Assembly: GCA_026018925.1 (NCBI GenBank)
Contig: JAKSZU010000004.1
Location: 36,723,233-36,787,232, forward strand
DNA length: 64,000 nucleotides
Direction: 5' to 3'
DNA from: Tupaia tana
Lineage: Eukaryota > Chordata > Mammalia > Scandentia > Tupaiidae
Shown: one piece after another, positions 1 through 9,552 of the stretch
Numbering within the stretch: position 1 is the stretch's first letter
Layout of the letters: every line of letters starts with the position of its first letter
Notes under the pieces: generated by a model
Database searches by the model: none
What the model was told of the DNA's origin: nothing
Seen by the model: the letters and a program-made list of their open reading frames with translations, nothing else
Made by a program: the position numbers and the translations under genes

Positions 1-856
1 ATAATTCAAACATAAGGTGAATTTTGTAAAGTATGATAGTTTTAAAGTTGTGATTTCCAGAGGTAACATTCAAATTAATGTGCCTTTCTGCAAATCATTA
101 ATTGGATGAGTGGTTTTAAGTTGGTCAGAATCATGCTGATTAAAAATAGGGAAATAACTCAAGATCACCAAGTCAGTAGTTGAAAATTGACTGAATTAGA
201 TATTGCCTTTGAGTTCATTAGTAATTTGTGGAGAGTGATGTATAAATCATAGGTATAAATTTATAGTTTGAAGTAATTATGAATAACTGCATGGTTTACT
301 AAGTGTTTATAAAACAATATTAATGTTTTCAGTATTTAACTTCTAAAAAGCTATTCCATTATGTTCTTTTGTGGCAATGCATTTTTACATTAACTGAAAT
401 CTTCTGAAACAAATCTTTTCAACTCAAAGAATGACTTTGAATCTGTTAATTCAAGCTTCTTAGCAACTTAGTGTGGGAGATATTTTGTGGTATGTGTGAC
501 TTTGTTACTTTTCAAATAACAAGTACCCTTTTAGTTCATTTATTATGATTAAACTGGTTGGGGATACTCATTTCCTTTTTCTAAAAGTGAAAAAAATATT
601 GAATAGCTATTTTAGGAGGATGTGGTGGTTGCTGGTTTATCTAAATTATTTCCTAATTTATTTTCTTTGGTACTATGTTTTTTACACAAGTAAATATGTA
701 GTCAAGAATTGTTTTTTAGAAATCAGTATTTTTTAAAATGCATATTTGAAACTAGACTCATTATAATTTCTGCCTTTTCATTTGTTCTTAAATATTTCAG
801 GAAGTTTGTGTATGTTGTATCTTTTCAACTAGTTTATAGTTCTTTTAAGAAATATA

Positions 857-891
857 TATATATATGTACATACACACACACACACACACAC
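857..891. repeat. (TA)n/(CA)n microsatellite
   Basis: Alternating TA repeats pass through TACA into a (CA) run. The strand shift from TA to CA is typical of a compound microsatellite. Confidence 0.9.
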
Positions 892-1639
892 TGAGTTTCC
901 CCTTCCAGCTCTAACACACATGCACCATGCAGTGCTTAATAACAAAATTTTAGACAAACTAAAATTTAACGGAGTTTATTTAAACAAAGGACAGGTGATT
1001 CAAATTAGGTAGTCTCCCAGAAAATGAGTTCCAAGAGACTCCAGCTATCCGCATGGTCAAGAGGTATGTAAGTTTGTGGAAAGGAAAAGTAATGTTCTCA
1101 GGAAAGGAAAGGGACATAGAAAAACAGAAGTAAAGGAATGAGGTAGAGAAATCAGTGGACTGTTTACAGCTGGATAATAGGCGGCAAGGGCAGTATAAAA
1201 GGTGGGCTTTCTGTGGTTGAATGAAGTGTGGCTAGTGTGATTGACTGTAATTTAGTAACCAGTTCAGGAAAACAGCCTAACATGTACGATTTTGGCTTAT
1301 CCCTGGGAATCTAAGTGTGGGAGTACAATGGCTGTTTTAGGCCAAAATAGTGTAGTTTAACAGTAATAAGTGCCAACTAGTAACTAAACAGTAAAGCACT
1401 GATGCATTCCAGGATATTTCAAACTGAAAATTCTAGATTGTTTTGTCTTCCTGTTACTGAATTGTGTTTCTACTTGCTTTCCAGTAAATGGTGTTTCAAA
1501 ACCCAAAGTCACACACAAGAAAATAAGATAATATTCTGTTTCCAAGTAGGGAGTGTGGGCCTCTTAGCAATTATTAATTTTTTTGTCCATATTTTTATCA
1601 CCAAAATATGTCTTTTATAGGTGAAATGAGTATGAATGA

Positions 1640-1740
1640 CTTCTTTGAGAACAAATACTGTGTTTCTTTTTTCCCTGTATCTTGCTTAAATAGCACAGGA
1701 CAAAACCATAACAGATGTACTTAAATATTTACTGAATGAG
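1640..1740 (+). mobile_element. L2 3'-end fragment
   Basis: The order of phrases (CTTTGAGAACAAATACTGTG, then ATAGCACAGGACA, then TATTTACTGAATGAG) resembles the diverged L2 3' end, which reads roughly 'gagggcagggaccgtgtct ... agcacagtgcctggcac ... aaatatttgttgaatgaatg'. It is old and short. Confidence 0.5.
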
Positions 1741-2770
1741 CCCAGCTAGACTTTCAAACTTGAGTTAATCTCATATGAACTAGGATAAAGTCAGTCTGGT
1801 GGAGAAGTGGAGGGTAGAGAACTTTTGTTTGTTTAAACCTTAGGAAGTTCTAATCTTAGGTCCTCCTAAGTCTAGTGTGAAGTAGGAAGTACCTGTCTTT
1901 TTAGGACCACAGACAATTTTCAGATGACTTTGGCTTAATGGTAGAACTTCCATTATTCCCTGTTGAGATAAGTATAGAGAATGAAAAGTATAGCTTTTAA
2001 GCTCCAAGTTGCTGTGAGTGGCCATTGCAGTGTTGTAACATTCTCTGTTTTGAGCTGGTGTGAATGGTACACAAGGCAGAGACTCATTCCAGACTTTCAC
2101 TCCTAACGGTACCAGGAACCGTAGTCACCAAGAGATATAGAAAGAATGATGAATTCTTATCATTGATTATAGCAAAATGCCTTTGTCTTCTCACAAGTAT
2201 TTCATTCATGTCAGTGTTAGGGCATGTTCTTGAATGTAGCAATTCAGGACTTAATGAAGTATGTCTCTCCTTTTTCTGAACTCTCACATAATTCGATTAA
2301 AAAAAATCACCAACTATGAGAAAACATTTTATAAGAACAGGGACAATCACCCATAATGATCAACATCCCACTTCCTAAATGGAAAATATTTTTACTTTAA
2401 AACATTTAACAAGAAACTTTGTATTTCATATTTTTCTGAAATAACACTGATTCCTAAAATATATTTTCAACTTAGCACAATAAAATAAAGAATAAAAGAA
2501 AGAAAAAATAGAAGGAAAGAGGAAGCCCTCTAATCCATTTGCAGGAACTGATAGACACCATCTACTTGCTTAAAGATATCTAGGAATTTCAACTGATAGG
2601 TTAACTCTAAAAGTTGAGAATCAACAACGCCATCTCCAACATCCCCTTGTGTTTTCTCCTAAGCTTTGGCATCAATGTTAGATTCAAATGAAAAGATAAT
2701 GAATTAGGATTTCACAAGTGTCAGCTTGATCATTTAGTTTCTTATTTCTCGTCACTATCTTAAACACTGG

Positions 2771-2818
2771 AATTTCATTTTCTTTTTCTCCTTTTTTCTT
2801 TCCCTGTGGTTTCTCCAG
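2771..2818 (+). other. PDE4B: 3' splice site of the PDE4B exon
   Basis: A long pyrimidine tract of T and C runs ends in TTTCTCCAG immediately before the PDE4B reading frame. The AG at 2817-2818 sets the exon start in phase 0, matching the known D/N codon junction of PDE4B1. Confidence 0.9.
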
Positions 2819-3057
2819 AATGTTAAGGATTATTTTGAATGTAGCTTGAGTAAATCCTACAGTTCTTCCAGTAACACACTTGGGATCGACCTCTGGAGAG
2901 GAAGAAGGTGTTGTTCAGGGAACTTACAGTTACCACCACTGTCCCAAAGACAGAGTGAGAGGGCAAGGACTCCTGAGGGAGATGGCATTTCCAGGCCGAC
3001 CACACTGCCTCTGATGACGCTTCCAAGCATCGCGATTACAACTGTGAGCCAGGAGTG
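2819..3057 (+). CDS. PDE4B: PDE4B coding exon (N-terminal exon specific to long isoform PDE4B1)
   Basis: Partial gene: one internal coding exon of cAMP-specific 3',5'-phosphodiesterase 4B, which hydrolyses cAMP to AMP. The 239-nt exon is open throughout, starts in phase 0 at AAT (Asn) and ends with two bases (TG) of a split Cys codon. It encodes 79 residues plus that partial codon. The peptide begins NVKDYFECSLSKSYSSSSNT, continues through a GIDLWRGRRCCSG block and ends TLPSIAITTVSQE. This matches residues about 15-93 of human PDE4B1 as I remember it, with one visible change (Thr to Met at exon codon 66). The segment lies before the UCR1 regulatory domain and the catalytic domain, so no catalytic residues are expected here. 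A pyrimidine-rich acceptor ending TTTCTCCAG precedes it and a canonical GTGAGT donor follows. I see neither the preceding exon (start Met) nor the next, UCR1-coding exon in the window. The identification is secure; isoform use is inferred from the family. Confidence 0.96.
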
Positions 3058-3063
3058 GTGAGT
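3058..3063 (+). other. PDE4B: 5' splice site of the PDE4B exon
   Basis: GTGAGT directly follows the first two bases (TG) of the split Cys codon. In PDE4B1 this Cys is followed by FDVENG from the next exon, so the split codon fits the expected junction. Confidence 0.9.
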
Positions 3064-3417
3064 AGCCTCAAAACTAAATGTCAGTTTCGTAGTTTATTTT
3101 TCGATTACTCCAATGCAGTGTCCTATTATTAAACTGTTACCTTTCTGTAAAATGACTATTGACATTTTGAAAATTTTTTCTCCTCGGGGAGCAAGAGGAG
3201 CCTGTTAATAATGGAGATATTTTCTACTTCTAAAGGTTGAAAGGAGAATGTTTCATATGGAGTCCATTGAGGAAGGAATAAGATAAATTTGTATTAATGT
3301 CAAGGAAAAGCAAAATTACTGTCTATGAAATTACTTCTTACTAACATTTCAGTGTGCATCAGTACTTTTATACTTAGAAAAGAAAAATTATATAAGAACA
3401 CATGTAGGATGGATAAG

Positions 3418-3442
3418 CACACACATATACACGTATTATATA

Positions 3443-3482
<40 letters not shown>

Positions 3483-3512
3483 ATATACATATACATATAG
3501 ACACACACACAT
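3418..3512. repeat. Compound CA/TA microsatellite
   Basis: ACACAC, then TGTGTG, then a long (TA)n run, then further CA units. The block can fold on itself. Open frames crossing it on both strands are artefacts of the repeat. Confidence 0.9.
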
Positions 3513-4111
3513 GAGTATATATAAAATAGCCTATTCTTATTATAATCCAACTTTACCGATCTGTTTGTAATTATCTATAAAATAAAATAATTCATCGTAA
3601 ATCAAAAGAGGAATGAAAATTGTGCTATGAGGTGCTTGGAGTGTTTTGCAGTCAACATTGTGAAACAGACTATTTTTAAGTTAGTGTTGAGAGTTAATTA
3701 AGTCTATATAATCTTATAACTATGGTTAAATTGTGCCATGATACGCCTTCAAATATGTTTTATCATATATTTAATAACTAGGACTTTCTCTCTCTCCTAT
3801 TCTTTATGTAATTTTCAAGTATTTTTAAAGAACGGCATGTTTACATAACATGGAGATTTATTGCTAAAATGAAAAATATTTTCCCTGTTTTATATAATTT
3901 TAAATTATACTAATAAGGTGGTGCTTTTAAAATTACTTTTTATTTAAATCATTTATTAAGAAGAAAGATTATATATACTAAATTATTATACAAATCCTTA
4001 CAATAAATCATTACAATCAGTAATTTTTATGGTGTGCAATATACCCTTGCAACATGCTGAGCTTCATAATGCTGATAAGTTGCCTAATATTGCTCCTTGA
4101 ATGGACATCTT

Positions 4112-4142
4112 TTATCAGTGTGTTAGTCTAACACACTGATAA
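4112..4142. repeat. Perfect 15-bp palindrome with 1-bp spacer
   Basis: TTATCAGTGTGTTAG (4112-4126), a single T, then CTAACACACTGATAA (4128-4142). All 15 positions pair, so the sequence could form a hairpin or cruciform. The flanking bases do not continue the pairing and no parent transposon is evident. Confidence 0.95.
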
Positions 4143-4799
4143 TTAGATCACAGAAACTCCAAGTTTCACAGAATACCATGAATGGTTCATTAAACAATGT
4201 GTGTGACTGAGAACCAGGCTAAAATGTTGTCAGAAGATGGTTAAAACTATGAGAAGCATTGACTTTCATCTTCTGTTCAGCTGCATTTACATTATAATAG
4301 TCATAGCCAATCACTGAAATCTAAAATGGGTTCATGGCTCCATACAGCTAACTCAGTCACATAGCTTATGTGATTAGCCATGGCTGTTGTGCGTAATTGT
4401 GGAATTGGAATCTTAAAGATATCCAGCTATATTATCCATCTACTTGAGACTGATGCAGTTATACCAGGTGTTAAAATATTGAAATACTTCTGTACCAATT
4501 GGTAAGTATATACTTTTCTAAGTCCCTTGACTACCTATACTATCACCTCAGACTTTTCCCCAGAAGCCCCCAGAATTCCTCACAATCCAAAAGCAAAAAG
4601 GGATCATTGGAATAGTAGAGTAGAGGTTTTGATGGATATTTGATGCTACATCTGTTAGATATTTTGAATAACACTTTGATAAAATGCACCTTGGTAGAGT
4701 GTGAGTTCATCTAACTCAAGGACATTTTGGTAGTTATGGAATTGTTCTTCAAAGCATCAAAATGTTACTGCAGTTTGGGGCATGATCATTTTCCCAAAT

Positions 4800-4930
4800 T
4801 AATGGCTTTTGTTTGTACAAAAGGGGTAATAATACTCATCTCATAGACTGTTGTGAGATTTAAATAAAGTAGTCTATATAAGGTATGTAGTTTAGTATAA
4901 AATATATGTCAGGTAATTAGGAAATGTTAT
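4800..4930 (+). mobile_element. MIR fragment
   Basis: The MIR core and tail are recognisable: AAAAGGGGTAATAATACTCA, then TCATAGACTGTTGTGAG, then ATTTAAATAAAG. This matches the MIR phrase 'aaaatggggataataat ... cctacctcatagggttgttgtgaggattaaatg'. Confidence 0.75.
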
Positions 4931-5437
4931 TTTGCCTCCTTTCCAATTATTATCCAAAAAAGCCTTCTGAAATTAAAAAAAAAATGTCTCAAGTATTAGT
5001 AGCCTCATGTAGAGTGTCAGTAGCTATGGTAAAATGGAGGAGTAAGCCATTATCTAGAGCATTTATATACTCAGCTCATACCACATATTAGTAATTCATA
5101 ACATGACTGTTTATTTTAATTCATGGAATATTTGTAAAGTATGAGCGTATTCAGTCACTAATTCTAAATTTATTTTTAAATATGAGGAACTGAATGCATT
5201 TCTGTATATCTCTTGAAAATGCTTCCTCTGTAATATTGATAGTTGAAGACTGGAGGAATTGCTAGCAGAGGAATCTGATCTGCCATCATTTGACTAGAAG
5301 TGAAGAAGTAGGTTTTGACTATTATCATTGCCATCAACTTGATGAAAGTTCTCAGAGGTAAGGAATGCAGGCTGGAATCATGTGTGAGAAAGAATTTTAC
5401 TTACTACTTAGAGCACTGGGATCGATCTCCATATCTA

Positions 5438-5690
5438 GACCAGCAATTAGCAAGCATTTTCTGTAAAGGGCCAGATAGGAAACATTTTCGTATTTATGAG
5501 CCTTTCAATTTCTGTTGCAACTCCTTACCATTGCTACTATATTAGGAAAGTAGTGTCAAGACAGACTAACCATCCAGCAATTGGACATGCTAAACCTGGG
5601 CACACTCCCTCCTTCTCCCTTACACAGTCAGAAAGCAAACCAACCCCTACAAAATTTGTATGACAGAGAATCTGTGAACATCTTGCTCAT
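5438..5690 (+). mobile_element. Old hAT-type nonautonomous DNA transposon fragment
   Basis: AGCAAGCATTTTCTGTAAAG followed by GGCCAGATAGGAAACATTTT, then a TGTTGCAACTCC phrase. These correspond to the common mammalian repeat beginning 'ggcaaactttttctgtaaagggccagatagtaaatatttt'. I am not certain of the family name. Confidence 0.55.
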
Positions 5691-6153
5691 GTGAGAAAGT
5701 AAAGGGAAGAACTAATCACACGGCTAGTCACATCTTGTCCTGGAAATACCAATAAAGATTAAATTACTCTCTCTTTCTGGGAAAGACTGAATAAGGAGGC
5801 ACGAAGAGCCTGAAATTTTATCCTGGTGGCATTTCTGACACATGGAAGCACACCAAGAGTGATAGTAATGTTCTTTCTTAACGTTTTCCATTTTAAAAAA
5901 AATCTTTTAACCTACAGCCTAAGGTCACACCAAAATACAGTTAGTTTTCAGAAGCACATATCAAGAGTATACTATGACAGTCTTACTGGTGTCTTCTGAA
6001 GCTGTTCTCTCAAGATCTGCCACTGCCGTTTTTATATCCAATGAAAATAAAATCTCAAATCAGTTACTTGCCTTAGTAAACTAAAGTTTAAATAGATTAA
6101 TTTGAAATTTATCCTCCTCCTCAAATTAATTTTCTAATTGAGTTAGTGAGTTT

Positions 6154-6158
<5 letters not shown>

Positions 6159-6207
<49 letters not shown>

Positions 6208-6209
6208 TA
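6159..6209. repeat. (TA)n/(AC)n microsatellite in a retrocopy tail
   Basis: A (TA)n run followed by an (AC) run. It sits exactly where the poly(A) tail of the minus-strand RPL37A retrocopy should be, between the end of its 3' UTR and its 3' target-site duplication. Confidence 0.9.
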
Positions 6210-6213
6210 TATA

Positions 6214-6573
6214 TGTAAATTAACCCATTTATTGTAGGCTAGTGATATTCCAAATGTCTGTGGAGCTTCTACTGGTCTGGTCTTTCAATTCCTTCAGTCT
6301 TCTGATGATAGCCGAAGTGGTGGTGTAGGTCCAGGCACCACCAGCTACGGTTTTCATCCAGGAACCATGGTGCCAGATCCCCACAGCCCGTCTCTTCATC
6401 TTAGTTTTGCCACAGAAGGAGCAAGTGTACTTGGCGTGCTGGCCGATTTCAATTTTCTTCTCCATTTTCTGGAGGGAGGCACCATAGCGGGTCCTGTATT
6501 TACCGATGATGCTGACCTTCTTGGTGCGTTTAGCCATATTGCTGCCAACTAGGTCCGAGCCCAGAGAGAGCAT
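6214..6573 (-). pseudogene. RPL37A: RPL37A processed pseudogene
   Basis: Intronless retrocopy of ribosomal protein eL43 (RPL37A), a zinc-finger protein of the large ribosomal subunit. The reading frame starts at 6537 with [20 protein letters not shown] and ends with RRLKELKDQ. It aligns over the full 92-residue family length except for an in-frame loss of five codons (VTVKS region). Two of the four zinc-binding cysteines are gone: the CGSC pair now reads HGSW. A direct duplication of ACCAG at the stop pushes translation past the normal terminator for about 15 codons. mRNA 5' UTR precedes the ATG, and the 3' UTR ends with AATAAATGGGTTAATTTAC. Imperfect 13-bp target duplications flank it (6142-6154 and 6574-6586, GTTAGTGRGTTYT). 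Retroposition by L1 is the clear origin; no function is expected. Confidence 0.95.
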
Positions 6574-6736
6574 GTTAGTGGGTTCTTAAGGATTGGTGTA
6601 AAATGAGGATTTTCTAAGTAGTTGTAGCTTAAACCATCTTTCACTATAAAAGCTGTAGTTTCTTCAGTCCTATATAAATTGTGTTAGTATATAACTAAGT
6701 CTGATGGGCTTCACTTTTTAAATAATTAAAGGAATT

Positions 6737-7008
6737 GGGACCAGCAAATGGCATAATGGTTATGTCACTGGACTCCCATGTAGTCAACCGTGGTTTGAAT
6801 ACTGAACCCTATAGCTTAAAATTCAGCTGGAAGCATGTGCGTGCATGTCTAAAATCCCAAGAGGAGACTGGAGGAGAAGGGATTGCACAGTGGCCATTCC
6901 CCCTGGCGGGGGTGATTTCTCACTTTCTGTCTGTTTCTCTCTGTCTGTCCAGTGAGCGCACATGGCCTATAGCAAAAATCTCTCTTAAAAAAAAAAAAAA
7001 TATATATA

Positions 7009-7039
<31 letters not shown>

Positions 7040-7048
7040 GTATATATA
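6737..7048 (+). mobile_element. SINE, family A/C, with microsatellite tail
   Basis: Full-length element from GGGACCAGCAAATGG to CTATAGCAAAAATCTCTC. An A run follows and passes into a (TA)n tract. A perfect 13-bp target duplication AATTAAAGGAATT flanks it at 6724-6736 and 7049-7061. Confidence 0.93.
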
Positions 7049-7220
7049 AATTAAAGGAATTTATTAATCCACTAAGTTTATCAAAGTAATACTCTGTAAC
7101 TAAATTTAGAAAATAAACCTATTTTTAGCCTTGAATATTTACAGTTAATCTATAACTTCAATCTTTCTCCTTGAGGATCTTAGAATACTTTAATTCCTTC
7201 TAGCCCTTCCCTGTTTATAA

Positions 7221-7470
7221 TTTTTTTTTTTCATTGCTAGAAGGCATGTGCATTTCTAGAGAGATACAGAAAGACAGAGAGATAAAGCACTTTCTAATGG
7301 ACATGGTAATGCTGTAATCCCTTCTTCACTGTATTTCCATCCTGTTCAGATTTTAGGCATGCATGTCCACATACCTGACATATTTTTCAGACTGCCAGGG
7401 TCAAAACATGAACTGTCGTTCACCATATGAGTCCCTGCTCCCTTAACCACTAGCCTACAGAGCTGACCCT
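7221..7470 (-). mobile_element. SINE, family C (old)
   Basis: Minus-oriented: a T run at 7221, GACAGAGAGA tract, GGCATGCATGTCCACATACC, and a diverged head ending ACCACTAGCCTACAGAGCTG. The copy is strongly diverged. Confidence 0.8.
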
Positions 7471-7489
7471 ACAGTTTATTTTCATGTAT

Positions 7490-8290
7490 TTCAATCCACT
7501 ATATAAATATTTTACCCTCAAATACATTAATTTTTTTCGCAGTCTTTAATTTCATTTTTCCCATATACTTACCATTATGTTTGTTTTAAATTTCCTTTTA
7601 TATCTTAGACACTTCCCTTCAATCACTTCCCTTTTTGTCTGAAGCAAGTTCTTTAGAATTTATTTTTATTTATCTGAAAATGTCTTTAATTTGTCCTCAT
7701 TATTGAAAGATTTTTTTTTCATTGTGTAACAGTTAGTTTCTTTCAGCGCTTTGAAATGATTTTTTTCCCTGCTTTTTGGCTTCTATTGCTATTGGGGGAA
7801 ATAAGGTGTTTATATAATTTTTTCTTATAAATAATATGCCAGCTTTTAGTGTCTGGATTTTGGCAGTCAACTTTGATGTGTCTGGGGTGGATTTTCTTTC
7901 TTTTTTTTTTAATCTTATATAAGATTTTTAAAGCTTTCTTGAATATGTAAATTGGTGTTTTTCAAACTAAATGTGGTATATTATTTTCAATTATGTCTGC
8001 AAATATTTTCCTGATCAACCTCTCTCCTCTGCTTTTAAACTTCTGATTAAATGTATTTTGACCTAATCTTTATTTTCCATATCTCTTAATCTATTTCATA
8101 CTTTTTGTTATGTTGTCTTTCTGGACTGCATAATTGATCTGTTTTCCAATTTGCTAATTCTTTTTTGAACTATGCCCAATTTGTACTTAAAACTCTTCTG
8201 TAACTTTTCCAATTTAAGTATTGATTTTTAAAATTTTAGACTTAGTATTTATTTAATTTTGAAGTATACTTGATAATTATATAGTTTTTC
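7490..8290 (-). mobile_element. Antisense L1M 5'-region fragment (probable)
   Basis: T-rich sequence with phrases such as TTTCTTTCAGCGCTTTGAAA, TTTTTGGCTTCTATTG and GTCTTTCTGGACTGCATAAT. These recall the antisense upstream region of old L1M elements. Comparable phrases recur at 38.8-39.1 kb at the end of a clearer antisense L1. The family is uncertain. Confidence 0.45.
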
Positions 8291-8299
8291 TGTTCATTG

Positions 8300-8880
8300 C
8301 ATATATTAGCTCTGTATTCCCACAGGACATATAATCCCCAAATCTGGTGGTTTAAAATAATAAATGTTTATTACTTAGAGTTTCTGTGATTTGGGAATTT
8401 AGTTGTAGTATGCTGGGTGCTTCTGATATGAGGTTTCTCATAGCCTGAAATCCAGCTATTGACTACTGCTGCTGCAGGTAGATCAAGGCATCAATTGGTG
8501 AGGAAGGGGGTGGTTGATCACCTCTAAGATTGCTCATGAAGTTGTTGAGTGGCTCTGTTACTTACTGCCTATTGACCAGAAACAGACAGACATTCCTTGT
8601 CAGGTAGGCCTCATTGATCTATATGAGGGCTATTCATAAGATGTCAGTTTCCTATCTTCAAAGCAAGGACTTTGAGAGAGAAAGAAAGAGAGAGACCAAT
8701 AGAGCATAAGTAAAACAGAAATTAGTCTTTTTACAAGTTAATCTTGGAGCAGCACTTCACCACGTTTATGTAATCTATTTATTAGGCCTACTAAAGGGAA
8801 AGCAATTTTGCAAGGGCATGAACAAGGGAATGGAGATCGTTGGAGATCAACTTAAAGGCTCTATTCCACAGGCATGGAGT
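8300..8880 (+). mobile_element. Old unclassified mammalian repeat
   Basis: Phrases GGTGGTTTAAAATAATAAAT and GTTTATTACTTAGAGTTTCT resemble a widespread ancient repeat containing 'ggtggcttaaaacaacacaaatttatt'. Downstream phrases (TATTGACCAGAAACAGACAG, GGCATGAACAAGGGAATGGA) fit the same element. I cannot name it from memory. Confidence 0.4.
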
Positions 8881-8929
8881 TTTCAAACTTTAAAAAGTAC
8901 CAAAAATAAATATTTTATCATTTACTCAT

Positions 8930-9186
8930 TTTTATTTTAAAGTTTTTGTCATATAGTACATGCACTCACCAGAGAGACGGAGAGAGACAATGAGGGGGAT
9001 AGTTACTAATAACCTCCCGGGGTGATTGCCATGCCACAGTCCCATCTCTTCCATTCTCTTCCATTCTCCTCCTGAGAATCTGGGCAGGAATTTACAGGTG
9101 CCCACCATGATTTTCAAACAGTTGGATCTGAGAATCGAACCACAGTCGGTAGTGTAGAAGTCCAGCACCTTAACCACCACACCACT
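8930..9186 (-). mobile_element. SINE, family C
   Basis: Minus-oriented. GTACATGCACTCACCAGAGA, CCATTCTCCTCCTGAGAATC, ATCGAACCACAGTCGGTAG and CACCTTAACCACCACACCAC give tail, middle, B box and head in order. Confidence 0.85.
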
Positions 9187-9252
9187 TTTCTATTATTGTT
9201 CATGTTTTCTGATGGTTATTACTTATGCTTTTAAAAAAATTAAAAAACAACT

Positions 9253-9525
9253 TGTTCTGACCTATGGCCTGTGGTTAATGGAAATGGATCCCATGTTGCT
9301 GGATGTGCAGTTTGAATCCTGGCCCTGGTGGCTTGAAGAATGTGCTGAGTCTTTGTGTAGGCCCATATGTGTTCACACCCCAAGTCCTGACAGGATAGAG
9401 AAGTGGAAGAGAAGTACGTGCAGCATGACCATGCTCCATTTGGGGGTGGTGCTTTTTCTCTCTCTCTCTCTCTGTCTTTTTCTAGTAAGCACACTCATCC
9501 TCTGGCATTTAACAAAATGTCACAA
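9253..9525 (+). mobile_element. SINE, family C (old)
   Basis: Head CTGACCTATGGCCTGTGGTT, diverged B box GTTTGAATCCTGG, then the CT repeat and AAGCACACTCATCCTCTGGC. It lies just upstream of the L1 fragment. Open frames across it are not genes. Confidence 0.75.
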
Positions 9526-9552
9526 GAAACAAAAGAGGACATCATGTAATGA

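Larger units (their letters stand above)
1..2818 (+). other. PDE4B: PDE4B intron upstream of the exon (partial)
   Basis: This is AT-rich intronic sequence. Apart from a TA/CA microsatellite (about 857-891) and an L2-like 3' end (about 1640-1740) I see no gene, RNA or recent mobile element. Short open frames here have no recognisable similarity. The preceding PDE4B1 exon encoding the start Met is not present. Confidence 0.75.

Noticed and set aside
3300-3570. Opposed open frames rich in Tyr, Ile, Thr and His
   Set aside because: They are translations of the CA/TA microsatellite, not proteins.
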